In this document: in pieces, positions 17,501 to 24,519 of the stretch
Layout of the letters: the number at the start of each line of letters is the position of its first letter
Numbering within the stretch: the stretch's first letter is position 1
DNA from: DASZQY01 sp035548515
GTDB taxonomy: Bacteria > Pseudomonadota > Alphaproteobacteria > Rhizobiales > Kaistiaceae
Length of the DNA: 64,000 bases
Assembly: GCA_035548515.1 (NCBI GenBank)
Contig: DASZSW010000010.1
Coordinates: 1-64,000 of the forward strand
Direction: 5' to 3'
The notes under the pieces: generated by a model
The model's database searches: none
Told to the model about the DNA's origin: nothing
The model's input: only the letters and a program-made list of their open reading frames with translations
Translations under genes and position numbers: made by a program

Positions 17501-18116
17501 TGCCACGGACGACTTCTGGCAGTACCGCGGCGCGAGCCTCGGCGCCTACGCGTCGTTCTTGAAGGATGGCTTCTTCGTCAACGGTGCCGTCAAGCTCGAC
17601 CTGCTGCGCGTGTCGATCAACAACAGGCAGGGCGCGGTCGTGTCCGATGCCGACACGAGCGCCACCAGCTTCGGCGGGCGCGTCGACGTGGGCTATCGCA
17701 TGAACACCGGCTGGGGCTTCCTCGAGCCCAAGGTCAGCCTCCAGGGTGCCCGCACTTGGATCGGCGACGTCAGCCTTTTCGGCAGCGACGTCACCTTCCA
17801 GGATGGCACGAGCGGTCGCGTCACCGCAGCGCTGCGTGTCGGCACGCCTGAGATCGACCGCGGCGACGTGAAGATCGCGCCGAGCCTGACTTTCAGCATC
17901 TGGGACGATCTCGGCGGCATGAACACCGCCAATATCGGCGCCCCCATCTCGACCTCGACAGGCAACAACCCCGGCAGCGCTCTGTTCGGTGGCATTTCGG
18001 CCAACGTCGATTTCATCGGCCGGAACGGCTGGTCGGGTGGATTGCAGGCGAGCTTCAAGACGTCGTCCGATACGCAAGGCGGCAGCCTGGGGGCTTCGCT
18101 CCACTTCCACTGGTAA
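14568..18116 (+). CDS. Autotransporter (type Va secretion) with duplicated passenger
   Basis: This 1182-residue protein has an extended signal peptide (residues 1 to about 42, basic head, SPSFAAVLC cleavage region), a repetitive beta-helix passenger (about 45-890) and a C-terminal autotransporter beta-barrel (about 900-1182). The barrel begins near AAWIQAMGSWSHLDPS and ends in the aromatic FHW typical of outer-membrane insertion. The passenger is rich in N-N-S/T-G repeats (ITINNSG, VEIRNTGAITT, LTNSGRITT). Residues about 85-334 and 335-582 are a tandem duplication with a period of about 253 residues. It is expected to be a surface-exposed or secreted adhesin; no protease or lipase triad was seen. 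GGAGG lies five bases before the ATG. Confidence 0.93.
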   Translation: MIRHSKFDTEFLSGRRTSSRRPILLLGTAIGSTLFFASPSFAAVLCGQAGPSPIFQTASIALVCVNNDDRVAPSGEDAISLSTTGNNSDITLTNTGHLTATASPSGGRGIFASTNGIGADITINNSGAIDSSGHAIMATDDGSHTGTSDDTHILIINSGGIQTGEGAGLMGRASYGTGNVVEIRNTGAITTGANLSEIGGSTGIFASVGGNNGLATVTNDGAITTEGDTAAGISAVASYYHGNNSDIVINNGVHGTIIATSPDAFGIFASAGSVDPAGGVPNANNDGTVIINNAASVNAGYHGIGAYSYGTNGTITLGNTGAVTSTTGASLLAKSNNDNADINITNSGRLTAQGTDPLVSHGIYAATNGVGADITIKNTGEIDSNGHAIMATDDGAHTGTSNDTYVSITNSGKINTGKGAGLYGRASYGSGNVVEIVNTGAITTGVNTSPIGGATAIFASVGGNGGLAKVTNDGVLTTVGDTAAGISVVASYYHGDNSNIIINNGVHGTIIANAPGAFGIFASAGSVDPTPPDADPNPNNGGTIVIDNAASITSGYHGIGAYTYGTGGDITLTNSGRITTTGTSDSNGIVAIANASGAVVSVVDSGAINALGFGIVAQALGAGSSLSVDANADVYGAVGGVQIVTEEPATLNVGVGGSVSAGNNLAVSASGGPLTINNRGAVYGRLELGDDYVGDTFNNLSTGYFRVVTDSDFGDGADVVNNSGVIDASGGGTGNKSFVALETLNNTGGLVSLVDNHAGDHFTTSGNFVGSGTSLVGLDVDFSNPGAADVYTIQGNSSGTTRVVINPTGITPGTPHVGDIGVIVVNGTTSEPDFDLAGGPVNAGFYAYDLFLDGNTHELRYVGLGNAAYELPAGVTGAQDLWQDGFNLWQDRIASARDHHTTNVGEPAAWIQAMGSWSHLDPSITFEASGRTETLNLDNSQSMGGVLAGVDLNTGSFNGGDVIVGATAGYVTSLLDFDATDDFWQYRGASLGAYASFLKDGFFVNGAVKLDLLRVSINNRQGAVVSDADTSATSFGGRVDVGYRMNTGWGFLEPKVSLQGARTWIGDVSLFGSDVTFQDGTSGRVTAALRVGTPEIDRGDVKIAPSLTFSIWDDLGGMNTANIGAPISTSTGNNPGSALFGGISANVDFIGRNGWSGGLQASFKTSSDTQGGSLGASLHFHW
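14820..16313 (+). repeat. Tandem duplication inside the autotransporter passenger (about 0.75 kb x 2)
   Basis: Copy 1 (about 14820-15569) and copy 2 (about 15570-16313) encode closely similar blocks. NGIGADITINNSGAIDSSG matches NGVGADITIKNTGEIDSNG, and ASYYHGNNSDIVINNGVHG matches ASYYHGDNSNIIINNGVHG, always 253 residues apart until a 2-residue insertion near PPDADPNPNN. The copies have diverged at many codons, so the duplication is not recent. Confidence 0.88.
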
Positions 18117-18201
18117 CGTCTTTCAGATGTGGAATTGCGTGCAACGTCCGTCCGGCGTCCGCTAGTCTGTCGTTATTGGTACCGTCGCCGGAGCGGACAG
18201 A

Positions 18202-19275
18202 TTGAGCGAACCTGACCCTGGCCGTGGAGCGCCGCAGCAGTCGACCCAGGTCACGCTGTCGCGTGGCTTCATTGCGTGGTTGGAACGTGCCCGGTGCGGG
18301 ATCGCCTTCACCTCATACCAGACCGGGCAACTGTTTTTCGTCGGGCTGACGCCTGACCGCAAAACGTCCCTGCACCAGACGCAATATGTGCGGGCGATGG
18401 GCATCCACGCGATCGGCGAACGCCTGCTGCTGGCGTCCGATACGGCGATCTGGCGTCTGGAGAACGTGCTGCAAACCGGCCAGGTCGCGCAGGGCATGTT
18501 CGACCGCATGTATGTGCCGCGCGCGGCATCCTTCACCGGCGATCTCGACGTCCACGAGCTGAGCGTCCGGCGCGATGGCCAGGTGGTGTTCGTCAACACC
18601 AGGTACTCGTGTCTCGCGACGTTGAGCGCTACCCATTCCTTCCGTCCGATCTGGAAGCCGGCCTTCATCAGCCGGCTGGTGCCCGAAGACCGGTGCCACC
18701 TGAACGGCCTGGCTATGGAGGGCGGGGAGCCGCGCTACGTCACCGCCGTCAGCCGTTCCGACTCCGTCGGCGGCTGGCGCGATCGTCGCTGGGAAGGCGG
18801 AATGATCATCGACGTGACCACCGACGAGATCGTGGTCGACGATCTCTCGATGCCGCACTCGCCGCGTTTGCACGATGGTGCGCTGTGGGTGCTGGATTCC
18901 GGTCGCGGCTCGCTGGTCCGCATCGACCGGGCGACAAAGAAAAAGGACGACATCGCCTTCTGCCCCGGCTTTCTGCGCGGCCTCGCTTTCGTCGGCCGGT
19001 TTGCGCTGGTCACGACCTCATTGCCGCGCGAGGGGCTGTTCAACAACCTGCCGCTGCAAAAGAACCTTGAGGCCAGAGACGCCGAACCGCGATGCGCGGT
19101 CTACGTCATCGACACGCAGACACGCGGCATCGTCGAATGGATAGACCTGGTCGGTTACATCACGGAATTGTTCGACATCACCACGCTGCCGAACTGCCTC
19201 TGCCCTGCTTCTGTCGCCCCAAGCGGCGCTGACGCCAACTCACTGGTCACCATCGAAGGCGAACTGCCCAGTTAG
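18202..19275 (+). CDS. TIGR03032 family protein
   Basis: This 357-residue soluble protein of the TIGR03032 (DUF4915-like) family is probably a beta-propeller. Recognisable pieces are GIAFTSYQTGQLFFVGL, NTRYSCLATLS, CHLNGLAMEGGEPRYVTAVSRSDSVGGWRD, MPHSPRLHDGALWVLDSGRGSLVRID and FCPGFLRGLAF. Family members are often found near secreted repeat proteins or sulfotransferase-like genes, but their activity is unknown. It begins with a TTG that has GGAG about ten bases upstream, and it lies 85 bp behind the autotransporter on the same strand, so a functional link is possible but unproven. Confidence 0.85.
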   Translation: MSEPDPGRGAPQQSTQVTLSRGFIAWLERARCGIAFTSYQTGQLFFVGLTPDRKTSLHQTQYVRAMGIHAIGERLLLASDTAIWRLENVLQTGQVAQGMFDRMYVPRAASFTGDLDVHELSVRRDGQVVFVNTRYSCLATLSATHSFRPIWKPAFISRLVPEDRCHLNGLAMEGGEPRYVTAVSRSDSVGGWRDRRWEGGMIIDVTTDEIVVDDLSMPHSPRLHDGALWVLDSGRGSLVRIDRATKKKDDIAFCPGFLRGLAFVGRFALVTTSLPREGLFNNLPLQKNLEARDAEPRCAVYVIDTQTRGIVEWIDLVGYITELFDITTLPNCLCPASVAPSGADANSLVTIEGELPS

Positions 19276-19292
19276 CCGCAGCTGCCTCGGCG

Positions 19293-20726
19293 TCAGCTTC
19301 GACGGCCGGACCGCGCCTGATGCCCCCGGCTCCATAGCGCCACGCCGAGCGCCATCGCTGCGAGAACTGCAGCGACGCCGAACGTCAGCCGCAATCCCGA
19401 CTGGCCTTCCGCGATCGACGGGAACGTGTCGTGCGATCCTGCGGCAAACAGCGCCCCCATCATCGACGCGCCGGTGATGAGTCCGAGATTGCGCGCGAGG
19501 CCGAGCAGGGCGCTTCTGAGCCCGCGTTGGTCTCCGGCGACGTTGCGCATCACCATGGTGTTGTTCGCCGCCTGGAACAGCGCGTACGCCGCGGTGATCG
19601 TCGCAAGCGCCCCGACATATCCCGCAACTCCGAACGCGCCCGGCAGGAATGCCATGAGCGAAGCTCCGGCCGTCACCCCGACGAGACCCACCAGCGCGGC
19701 TTCGAACGCGCCCGCACGGTCGACCATCCGGCCCGCCGGAATGCCGGTCAGCGCCGCGATGATTGGCCCGACCGACGTGACCAGGCCGGTGACGGCCGGC
19801 CCAAGGCCCATCGTGCGCGTCAGGTACAGCGGGCCCACCACAAGCGTTGCCATCACGACAGTAGAAACGATGGCGGCTTCGATCAGGCTGCCGGCCAGAA
19901 CGCGGTCGCGCAAGAGCGCGATCTGGATCAGCGGCGAGCCGACGCGCGCCTCCACGAAGATGAAGGCGCCAAGCCCGGCGACCGTCAGCCCAGCCAGCAG
20001 TGCCGTCATCGACGGCGCGGCGCCGCCTTGCGTCATGGTCAGGGCGTAGCCTGCCAGCGAAAGCGTCAGCAATAGCGTCCCTGCCGGATCGAGGCCGGCG
20101 TTCTTCTCGTTCCGGCGATCGGATGGCAGGGCCCGGACGAGAGCGAAAGCCGTTGCCCCCGCTACTGCCATCGCAAAGAAAGCAGATCGCCATCCGAGCG
20201 CTGCGGTGAGGACACCGCCGAGCGAGGGGCCGAGCGCCGTCCCCAGGGTCGAGACGCTGCCGAGCAGCCCCATCGCCCGCCCGGTCTGCTCCTTCGGCAC
20301 CACGTCGCCGACGGCGGCGAGCGTCAGCGCCATCATCGCCGCCGCCGCCACGCCCTGCAGCGCGCGCGACAGAACCACGGCCCAGAGTGCCGGTGCGATT
20401 CCACTGCCCACCGAGGCCAGGGCAAACAACGCGGTGGCCGCCAGAAGCAGCCGCCGGCGCCCGACCCTGTCACCAAGCCTTCCGGCACCCACGATCAGGC
20501 TCGTCGTCGTCAGCAGATACGCGAGCACCGCCCACTGCACCTGCTGGATGGGCGCGGCGAAGGACACGGCCAGTGTCGGCAGCGTAACGTTGACGATGCT
20601 GGTTCCAAGCGAGGGCAGGAGCATCGCCAGCGACAGCGCGGCGAGCTGCCGCCACGGCGGGTGCGCTGGCATCCGAGCGCGTGCACTGCGCGCGCCGGAC
20701 GGCTTGTGATCGTGGTTGGCAGGCAT
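19293..20726 (-). CDS. MFS drug transporter, DHA2-like (14-helix)
   Basis: This 477-residue inner-membrane transporter has hydrophobic helices throughout. The motif-A region is GRLGDRVGRRRLLLAATALFALASVGSG (about residues 83-110) and a motif-C-like stretch follows (LLGSVSTLGTALGPSLGGVLTAALGWRSAFF). About 14 helices and the overall order fit the DHA2 proton-driven multidrug exporters. The gene diverges from a LysR regulator across a 109-bp spacer, the usual layout for an exporter induced by its own regulator. The substrate is unknown. Confidence 0.9.
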   Translation of the reverse strand: MPANHDHKPSGARSARARMPAHPPWRQLAALSLAMLLPSLGTSIVNVTLPTLAVSFAAPIQQVQWAVLAYLLTTTSLIVGAGRLGDRVGRRRLLLAATALFALASVGSGIAPALWAVVLSRALQGVAAAAMMALTLAAVGDVVPKEQTGRAMGLLGSVSTLGTALGPSLGGVLTAALGWRSAFFAMAVAGATAFALVRALPSDRRNEKNAGLDPAGTLLLTLSLAGYALTMTQGGAAPSMTALLAGLTVAGLGAFIFVEARVGSPLIQIALLRDRVLAGSLIEAAIVSTVVMATLVVGPLYLTRTMGLGPAVTGLVTSVGPIIAALTGIPAGRMVDRAGAFEAALVGLVGVTAGASLMAFLPGAFGVAGYVGALATITAAYALFQAANNTMVMRNVAGDQRGLRSALLGLARNLGLITGASMMGALFAAGSHDTFPSIAEGQSGLRLTFGVAAVLAAMALGVALWSRGHQARSGRRS

Positions 20727-20773
20727 GATGGCTCCTTGTCGGTGCCGCCCGCAGATGCGCCGCCCACGCTATT

Positions 20774-20786
20774 TGCAGAAGACGCA
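20774..20786. promoter_or_regulatory. Candidate LysR T-N11-A box between exporter and regulator
   Basis: TGCAGAAGACGCA is a T-N11-A motif with TGC/GCA ends in the divergent intergenic region. A second short dyad, TGCA-N9-TGCA, lies at 20792-20808. The motif is short and common by chance, so this is a weak call based mainly on its location. Confidence 0.3.
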
Positions 20787-20835
20787 CGGATTGCATAAAA
20801 TCAGTGCACGAAACGCATGTGTTCGGGGTGCGGCG

Positions 20836-21735
20836 ATGCCGGATCTGAATCTTCTCGTCACCCTCAACGCCCTTCTTGAGGAGGGCAGCGTCGTTGGCGC
20901 AGCGCGACGCCTCCGGCTCAGCCCTTCCGCGATGAGCCGCGCCCTCGAACGCCTGCGGAAGACGGTCGGCGACCCGTTGCTGGTGCGTGCCGGACGCGGC
21001 CTGGTGCCGACGCCCCGCGCCACCGCCTTGCGCGCGGAGGTCGGCGCCCTCGTCGATGGCGCGACCACCGTGTTGCGCCCCGCGGAGAAACTGGACCTCG
21101 CCAGTCTCGCCCGCCGCTTCTCATTGCGGACGAGCGAAGGGTTCGTCGAGACGTTCGGCCCGCGGCTGCTCGCCATCGTCGAAAAGGAAGCCCCGGGCGT
21201 CATCCTCCAGTTCGTCGCGAAACCCGACAAGGAGAGCGGTCCCCTCCGCGAAGGCCAGGTGGACATTGAAACTGGCGTGATCGATGCCGATACGGCGCCC
21301 GAAATGCGAACCCTGCCTCTGTTCGAGGATCGTTGGATCGGCGCGGTGGCCAACGGCCACGCTCTTGCGCGCGGTCGCGTGACGACGGGCCGCTACGCCG
21401 CCGCGCGCCACATCCTGGTGGCGCGGCGCGGCCTGCACAGCGGCGAGATCGACGCTGCGCTCGCGGCGGTCAGGCACGATCGAAAGATCGTGACGCTCGT
21501 CAACGGGTTCTCCGCCGCGCTGGCGCTGGCGCGCGAAACCGATCTGGTCGCGACTGTGCCCGGCCGGCACACGGCGGGCCTGCGCAAAGGCATGTACACC
21601 TTCGCCCTGCCATTCCCGGTGCCACCGTTCACGGTCTCGATGATGTGGCATCCGCGCATGGATGGCGACCTCGCGCATCGCTGGCTCCGCGGCTGCGTTC
21701 GCGAGGTGTGCCGCGCGAGAACGACGCGCGCGTGA
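20836..21735 (+). CDS. LysR-family transcriptional regulator (of the divergent MFS exporter)
   Basis: This 299-residue regulator has the LysR helix-turn-helix at the very N-terminus (LNLLVTLNALLEEGSVVGAARRLRLSPSAMSRALERLRKTVGDPLLVRAGRGLVPTPRA) and a periplasmic-binding-protein-like effector domain (FSLRTSEGFVETFGPRLLAIVEKEAPGVILQFV and onward). The ATG at 20836 is chosen because the DNA-binding domain begins there; an upstream in-frame ATG at 20716 would run through the exporter's own start. It most likely controls the divergent exporter gene. Confidence 0.92.
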   Translation: MPDLNLLVTLNALLEEGSVVGAARRLRLSPSAMSRALERLRKTVGDPLLVRAGRGLVPTPRATALRAEVGALVDGATTVLRPAEKLDLASLARRFSLRTSEGFVETFGPRLLAIVEKEAPGVILQFVAKPDKESGPLREGQVDIETGVIDADTAPEMRTLPLFEDRWIGAVANGHALARGRVTTGRYAAARHILVARRGLHSGEIDAALAAVRHDRKIVTLVNGFSAALALARETDLVATVPGRHTAGLRKGMYTFALPFPVPPFTVSMMWHPRMDGDLAHRWLRGCVREVCRARTTRA

Positions 21736-21843
21736 TCCTCATGACATAGCGTCGCGTGCACGTATCGAGTGCAAACGTTGCGCGTTCCGCACATGTCGGT
21801 GTCGATCTAATAGGAAGCCGTCATCAATTCGGAGGGCTTCCAC

Positions 21844-22647
21844 ATGACTACGATCGAAACATCCGTCCCCGCAGCGGGACGCTTCGCACAATCCGCAGCC
21901 GCAAGACTCTTTTCCCGGGGGAACAGCATGAACGAACAAACCGGCGCTCAGCGCCAGTCGCAATATCTCGCGCGCATGACGGGCTTTCTGTTTCTCGTCA
22001 CGTTCGCCACATCGATACCCCCGGTCATCTCCTTCTACGTGCCGGCGCTGAGCGAGCCGGCGTTCGTCCTCGGCGGCAGCTTTGATCAGGGCGTGTCGTG
22101 GGGCGCGCTGCTCGAGCTCCTGCTCATCATCTCCAACATCGGCACCGCGCTCGCGCTCTATCCCGTGCTGCGCCGCCCGTTCAGGGTGCTGTCCCTCGGC
22201 TACGTCACCGCGCGCCTCACTGAATGCGGTTTTATCGCGCTGGGCGTCGTCGCTCTCCTGGCGCTGAATACGCTGCGCGCGCACGCTGGCGGCCTTGATC
22301 AGGCCGCGCTGACCGCTGTCGGTCAGGCGCTGGTTGCCGTCCACGACTGGACCTTCCGCCTCGGGCCCGGATTTGTGGTCGGCGTCGGCAACGGGCTCAT
22401 CCTCGGCACCATGATGTGGCAGAGCCGCCTCGTCCCGCGCACCATGTCCATCCTCGGACTCGTGGGCGGCCCCGCCATTCTCGTTTCCGGCGCCGCAGTC
22501 CTGCTGGGCCTGATCGAAGCCGGCTCGACACCGCAGGTCATCGCGACCATCCCGGAATTCTTCTGGGAGCTGTCGCTGGGCCTGTGGCTGCTGCTGCGCG
22601 GCTTCAACCCCGCAGCGCTCGCCAGGGCAGAAGCCTCGGCAGCCTGA
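21844..22647 (+). CDS. DUF4386 domain membrane protein
   Basis: This protein of up to 267 residues has about six transmembrane helices in the DUF4386 pattern: ARMTGFLFLVTFATSIPPVISFYV, SWGALLELLLIISNIGTALALYPVLRR, RLTECGFIALGVVALL, DWTFRLGPGFVVGVGNGLILGTMMWQSRLVPRTMSILGLVGGP. The function is unknown. Two starts are plausible: ATG 21844 has a strong GGAGG eight bases upstream, while ATG 21928 (MNEQTGAQRQSQYLARM), preceded by GGGGGA, matches where family members usually begin. Confidence 0.85.
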   Translation: MTTIETSVPAAGRFAQSAAARLFSRGNSMNEQTGAQRQSQYLARMTGFLFLVTFATSIPPVISFYVPALSEPAFVLGGSFDQGVSWGALLELLLIISNIGTALALYPVLRRPFRVLSLGYVTARLTECGFIALGVVALLALNTLRAHAGGLDQAALTAVGQALVAVHDWTFRLGPGFVVGVGNGLILGTMMWQSRLVPRTMSILGLVGGPAILVSGAAVLLGLIEAGSTPQVIATIPEFFWELSLGLWLLLRGFNPAALARAEASAA

Positions 22648-22736
22648 CCGTCAGAGGTAAGCGCAATCGGGAGGGCGGCGACCACGCACGCTCTCCCGCT
22701 TGCCGTTCGTCTTCCACCCAACGCACGCAGGCTGCG

Positions 22737-23666
22737 CTAGTTCGGCCGCTGCCGCCGCGGCGGACCATTCACCGGCGCGACCTGCTTCAGATAGGCAACG
22801 ATCGCGGCGAGATCGCTTTCCGGCAGATGCGCCAGGTTCTGCTGCACCTCCAGCATCACGCCGTTGAAATCCTGCCCCATCTCGAGATCGAACAGCAGAT
22901 CGTCGGCGGATTTATCGCCGATACCACCGGTGCCCGGCGTCAGGTTCGGTGCCCGCCCGCGGCCGGAAAGATTGGGTGCGCCGCCGAGCGCATGTGTCAT
23001 GTCGAGGCCGCCAAGCCCGAACAGAGTCCGCGGCGTGTGGCATTCGTTGCAGTGCCCCGGCCCGTTGACGAGATATGCGCCGCGATTGACCTCCGCGCTC
23101 TTCGTCGCATCGGCCGCGAACTCGCGCCCGTCGAGGAACAGAAACTTCCATAAGCCCAGGCCGCGGCGGATGTTGAGCGGGAAGGGGAGCCGGTCCGGCT
23201 TGTTCTCGGCATGCACGGGCGGCAGCGTGTCGAGAAACGCCTTGAGGTCGACGAGATCGGCGATCGGCATGCGTTGGTACGATGTATAGGGGAACGACGG
23301 GTAGAGATGCGTGCCGCCGGGCCCGATGCCGCGCTTCATGGCGTTCAGAAAATCGAGCATCGTCCAGTTGCCGATCCCGGTGTCCTTATCCGGCGAAATA
23401 TTCGGCGGGAAGAACGTGCCGAACTTCGAGGTCAGCGCCTTGCCGCCGCCGAGCATCGGCTTGGCGTCGCTGGCCTTCGCGTCCGGCGACAGGTGGCACG
23501 ACACGCATCCGCCCGCCCAGAACACAAGCTCGCCGCGCGTGGCGTCGCCAGGCGTCGTCGGCACCACCGAAGCCGCCAGCGGCCGCGGCTCCGTGAGAAT
23601 CCAGAACGCCGCGAAGCCGACCGCGACCACCACCACCAGTCCAGTCAGCCACCGGCGAAGCCGCAT
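22737..23666 (-). CDS. Dihaem c-type cytochrome (periplasmic, membrane-anchored)
   Basis: This 309-residue protein has an N-terminal hydrophobic anchor or signal (residues about 6-25) and two CXXCH haem sites, CVSCH (about residue 54) in the first domain and CNECH (about residue 207) in the second. Distal Met candidates include those in FNGVMLEVQQNLAHLPESDLAAIVAYLKQVAPV, a typical C-terminal helix of class I cytochromes. The arrangement resembles the cytochrome subunits of alcohol, aldehyde or gluconate dehydrogenases, which pass electrons to the oxidase, but no dehydrogenase subunit is adjacent, so its electron donor is not known. Confidence 0.9.
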   Translation of the reverse strand: MRLRRWLTGLVVVVAVGFAAFWILTEPRPLAASVVPTTPGDATRGELVFWAGGCVSCHLSPDAKASDAKPMLGGGKALTSKFGTFFPPNISPDKDTGIGNWTMLDFLNAMKRGIGPGGTHLYPSFPYTSYQRMPIADLVDLKAFLDTLPPVHAENKPDRLPFPLNIRRGLGLWKFLFLDGREFAADATKSAEVNRGAYLVNGPGHCNECHTPRTLFGLGGLDMTHALGGAPNLSGRGRAPNLTPGTGGIGDKSADDLLFDLEMGQDFNGVMLEVQQNLAHLPESDLAAIVAYLKQVAPVNGPPRRQRPN

Positions 23667-23675
23667 TGGATCGTC

Positions 23676-24320
23676 CTATTTCGCGCCCTTGCCGACGTGA
23701 ACACCCGACATGCGGATGTTATCCAGCATCCGGCGAAAATTATCGTTGAGCGTCGTCTCGATTTCCGGCCGCCCCTCCAGCCGGCTAAGCAACATCCCCG
23801 CCGCCTCGATGGTGGACAGTCCTTGCCGCCGCGGCTCGCGCCGCAAGTTGCCGTAGAGCGAGGGCCGTTTCGGATTGAGCGCGACGCGCTTGCCCTTCAG
23901 CACCCACGCATTCCGCCACCACAGCGTCTTCGCCTGGCTCCACGTTCCGTCGAAGACGACGATCCCGTCGATATCGGCGAGAGCGCCATCCTGATCGGCA
24001 ACCGGCGCGCCCTTCTTGTCCAGGACCGCGATCTCGCGGCCGCCCGGAAAATCGCTGGCGCGCGCGGAGCCGAGATGCAGGATCGCCCATCGCTTCGGAT
24101 CTGCGGCGCGGCCCAGTGCCTTCGCGAGCGAAGGCCATGACAGACCGATCTTCAGCGTGGCGTTACTGAGACTGGCGACCGCCAACTGCGCGCTGCCCAG
24201 GGCCGCGTCCTGCTCCTGCGGATGCTGCAGGATAAGCAACGCGACGCGATTATCTATCTTGGCGGGAGAGCTGTTCGCGTTGCCCAATGTCTTTCCCTTG
24301 GCCGTTCGCAGCCCGGTCAT
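23676..24320 (-). CDS. DTW-domain tRNA-uridine aminocarboxypropyltransferase-like protein
   Basis: This 214-residue protein has the DTW core VALLILQHPQEQDAALGSAQLAVASL and the name-giving motif as VFDGTWSQAKTLWWRNAWVLKGKRVALNP (DGTW), then YGNLRREPRRQGLSTIEAAGMLL. DTW enzymes (TapT in E. coli) add the aminocarboxypropyl group of SAM to uridine 47 of tRNAs. The usual N-terminal Cys-rich zinc module (CxxC...C.C) is missing: the protein starts with KTLGNANSSPAKIDNR instead. It sits 9 bp upstream of the cytochrome gene on the same strand. Confidence 0.88.
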   Translation of the reverse strand: MTGLRTAKGKTLGNANSSPAKIDNRVALLILQHPQEQDAALGSAQLAVASLSNATLKIGLSWPSLAKALGRAADPKRWAILHLGSARASDFPGGREIAVLDKKGAPVADQDGALADIDGIVVFDGTWSQAKTLWWRNAWVLKGKRVALNPKRPSLYGNLRREPRRQGLSTIEAAGMLLSRLEGRPEIETTLNDNFRRMLDNIRMSGVHVGKGAK

Positions 24321-24519
24321 GCTGCGCTGCAGGAGTAACTGCGGAGATCACGCGCTAAACACAGTTTCGTGATTCTTGCTGACCGCACAGAAAACAATCG
24401 CCAATGGTCTGACAATTCACCAGATTCATTCCAGCGATTCTTGGGTCGAATTCCGCAATTCTTAACTCGGCACGGCAAAAACTTGGCTTCCTGATTCGAG
24501 TGGCTTCCCGGATCGTTGC

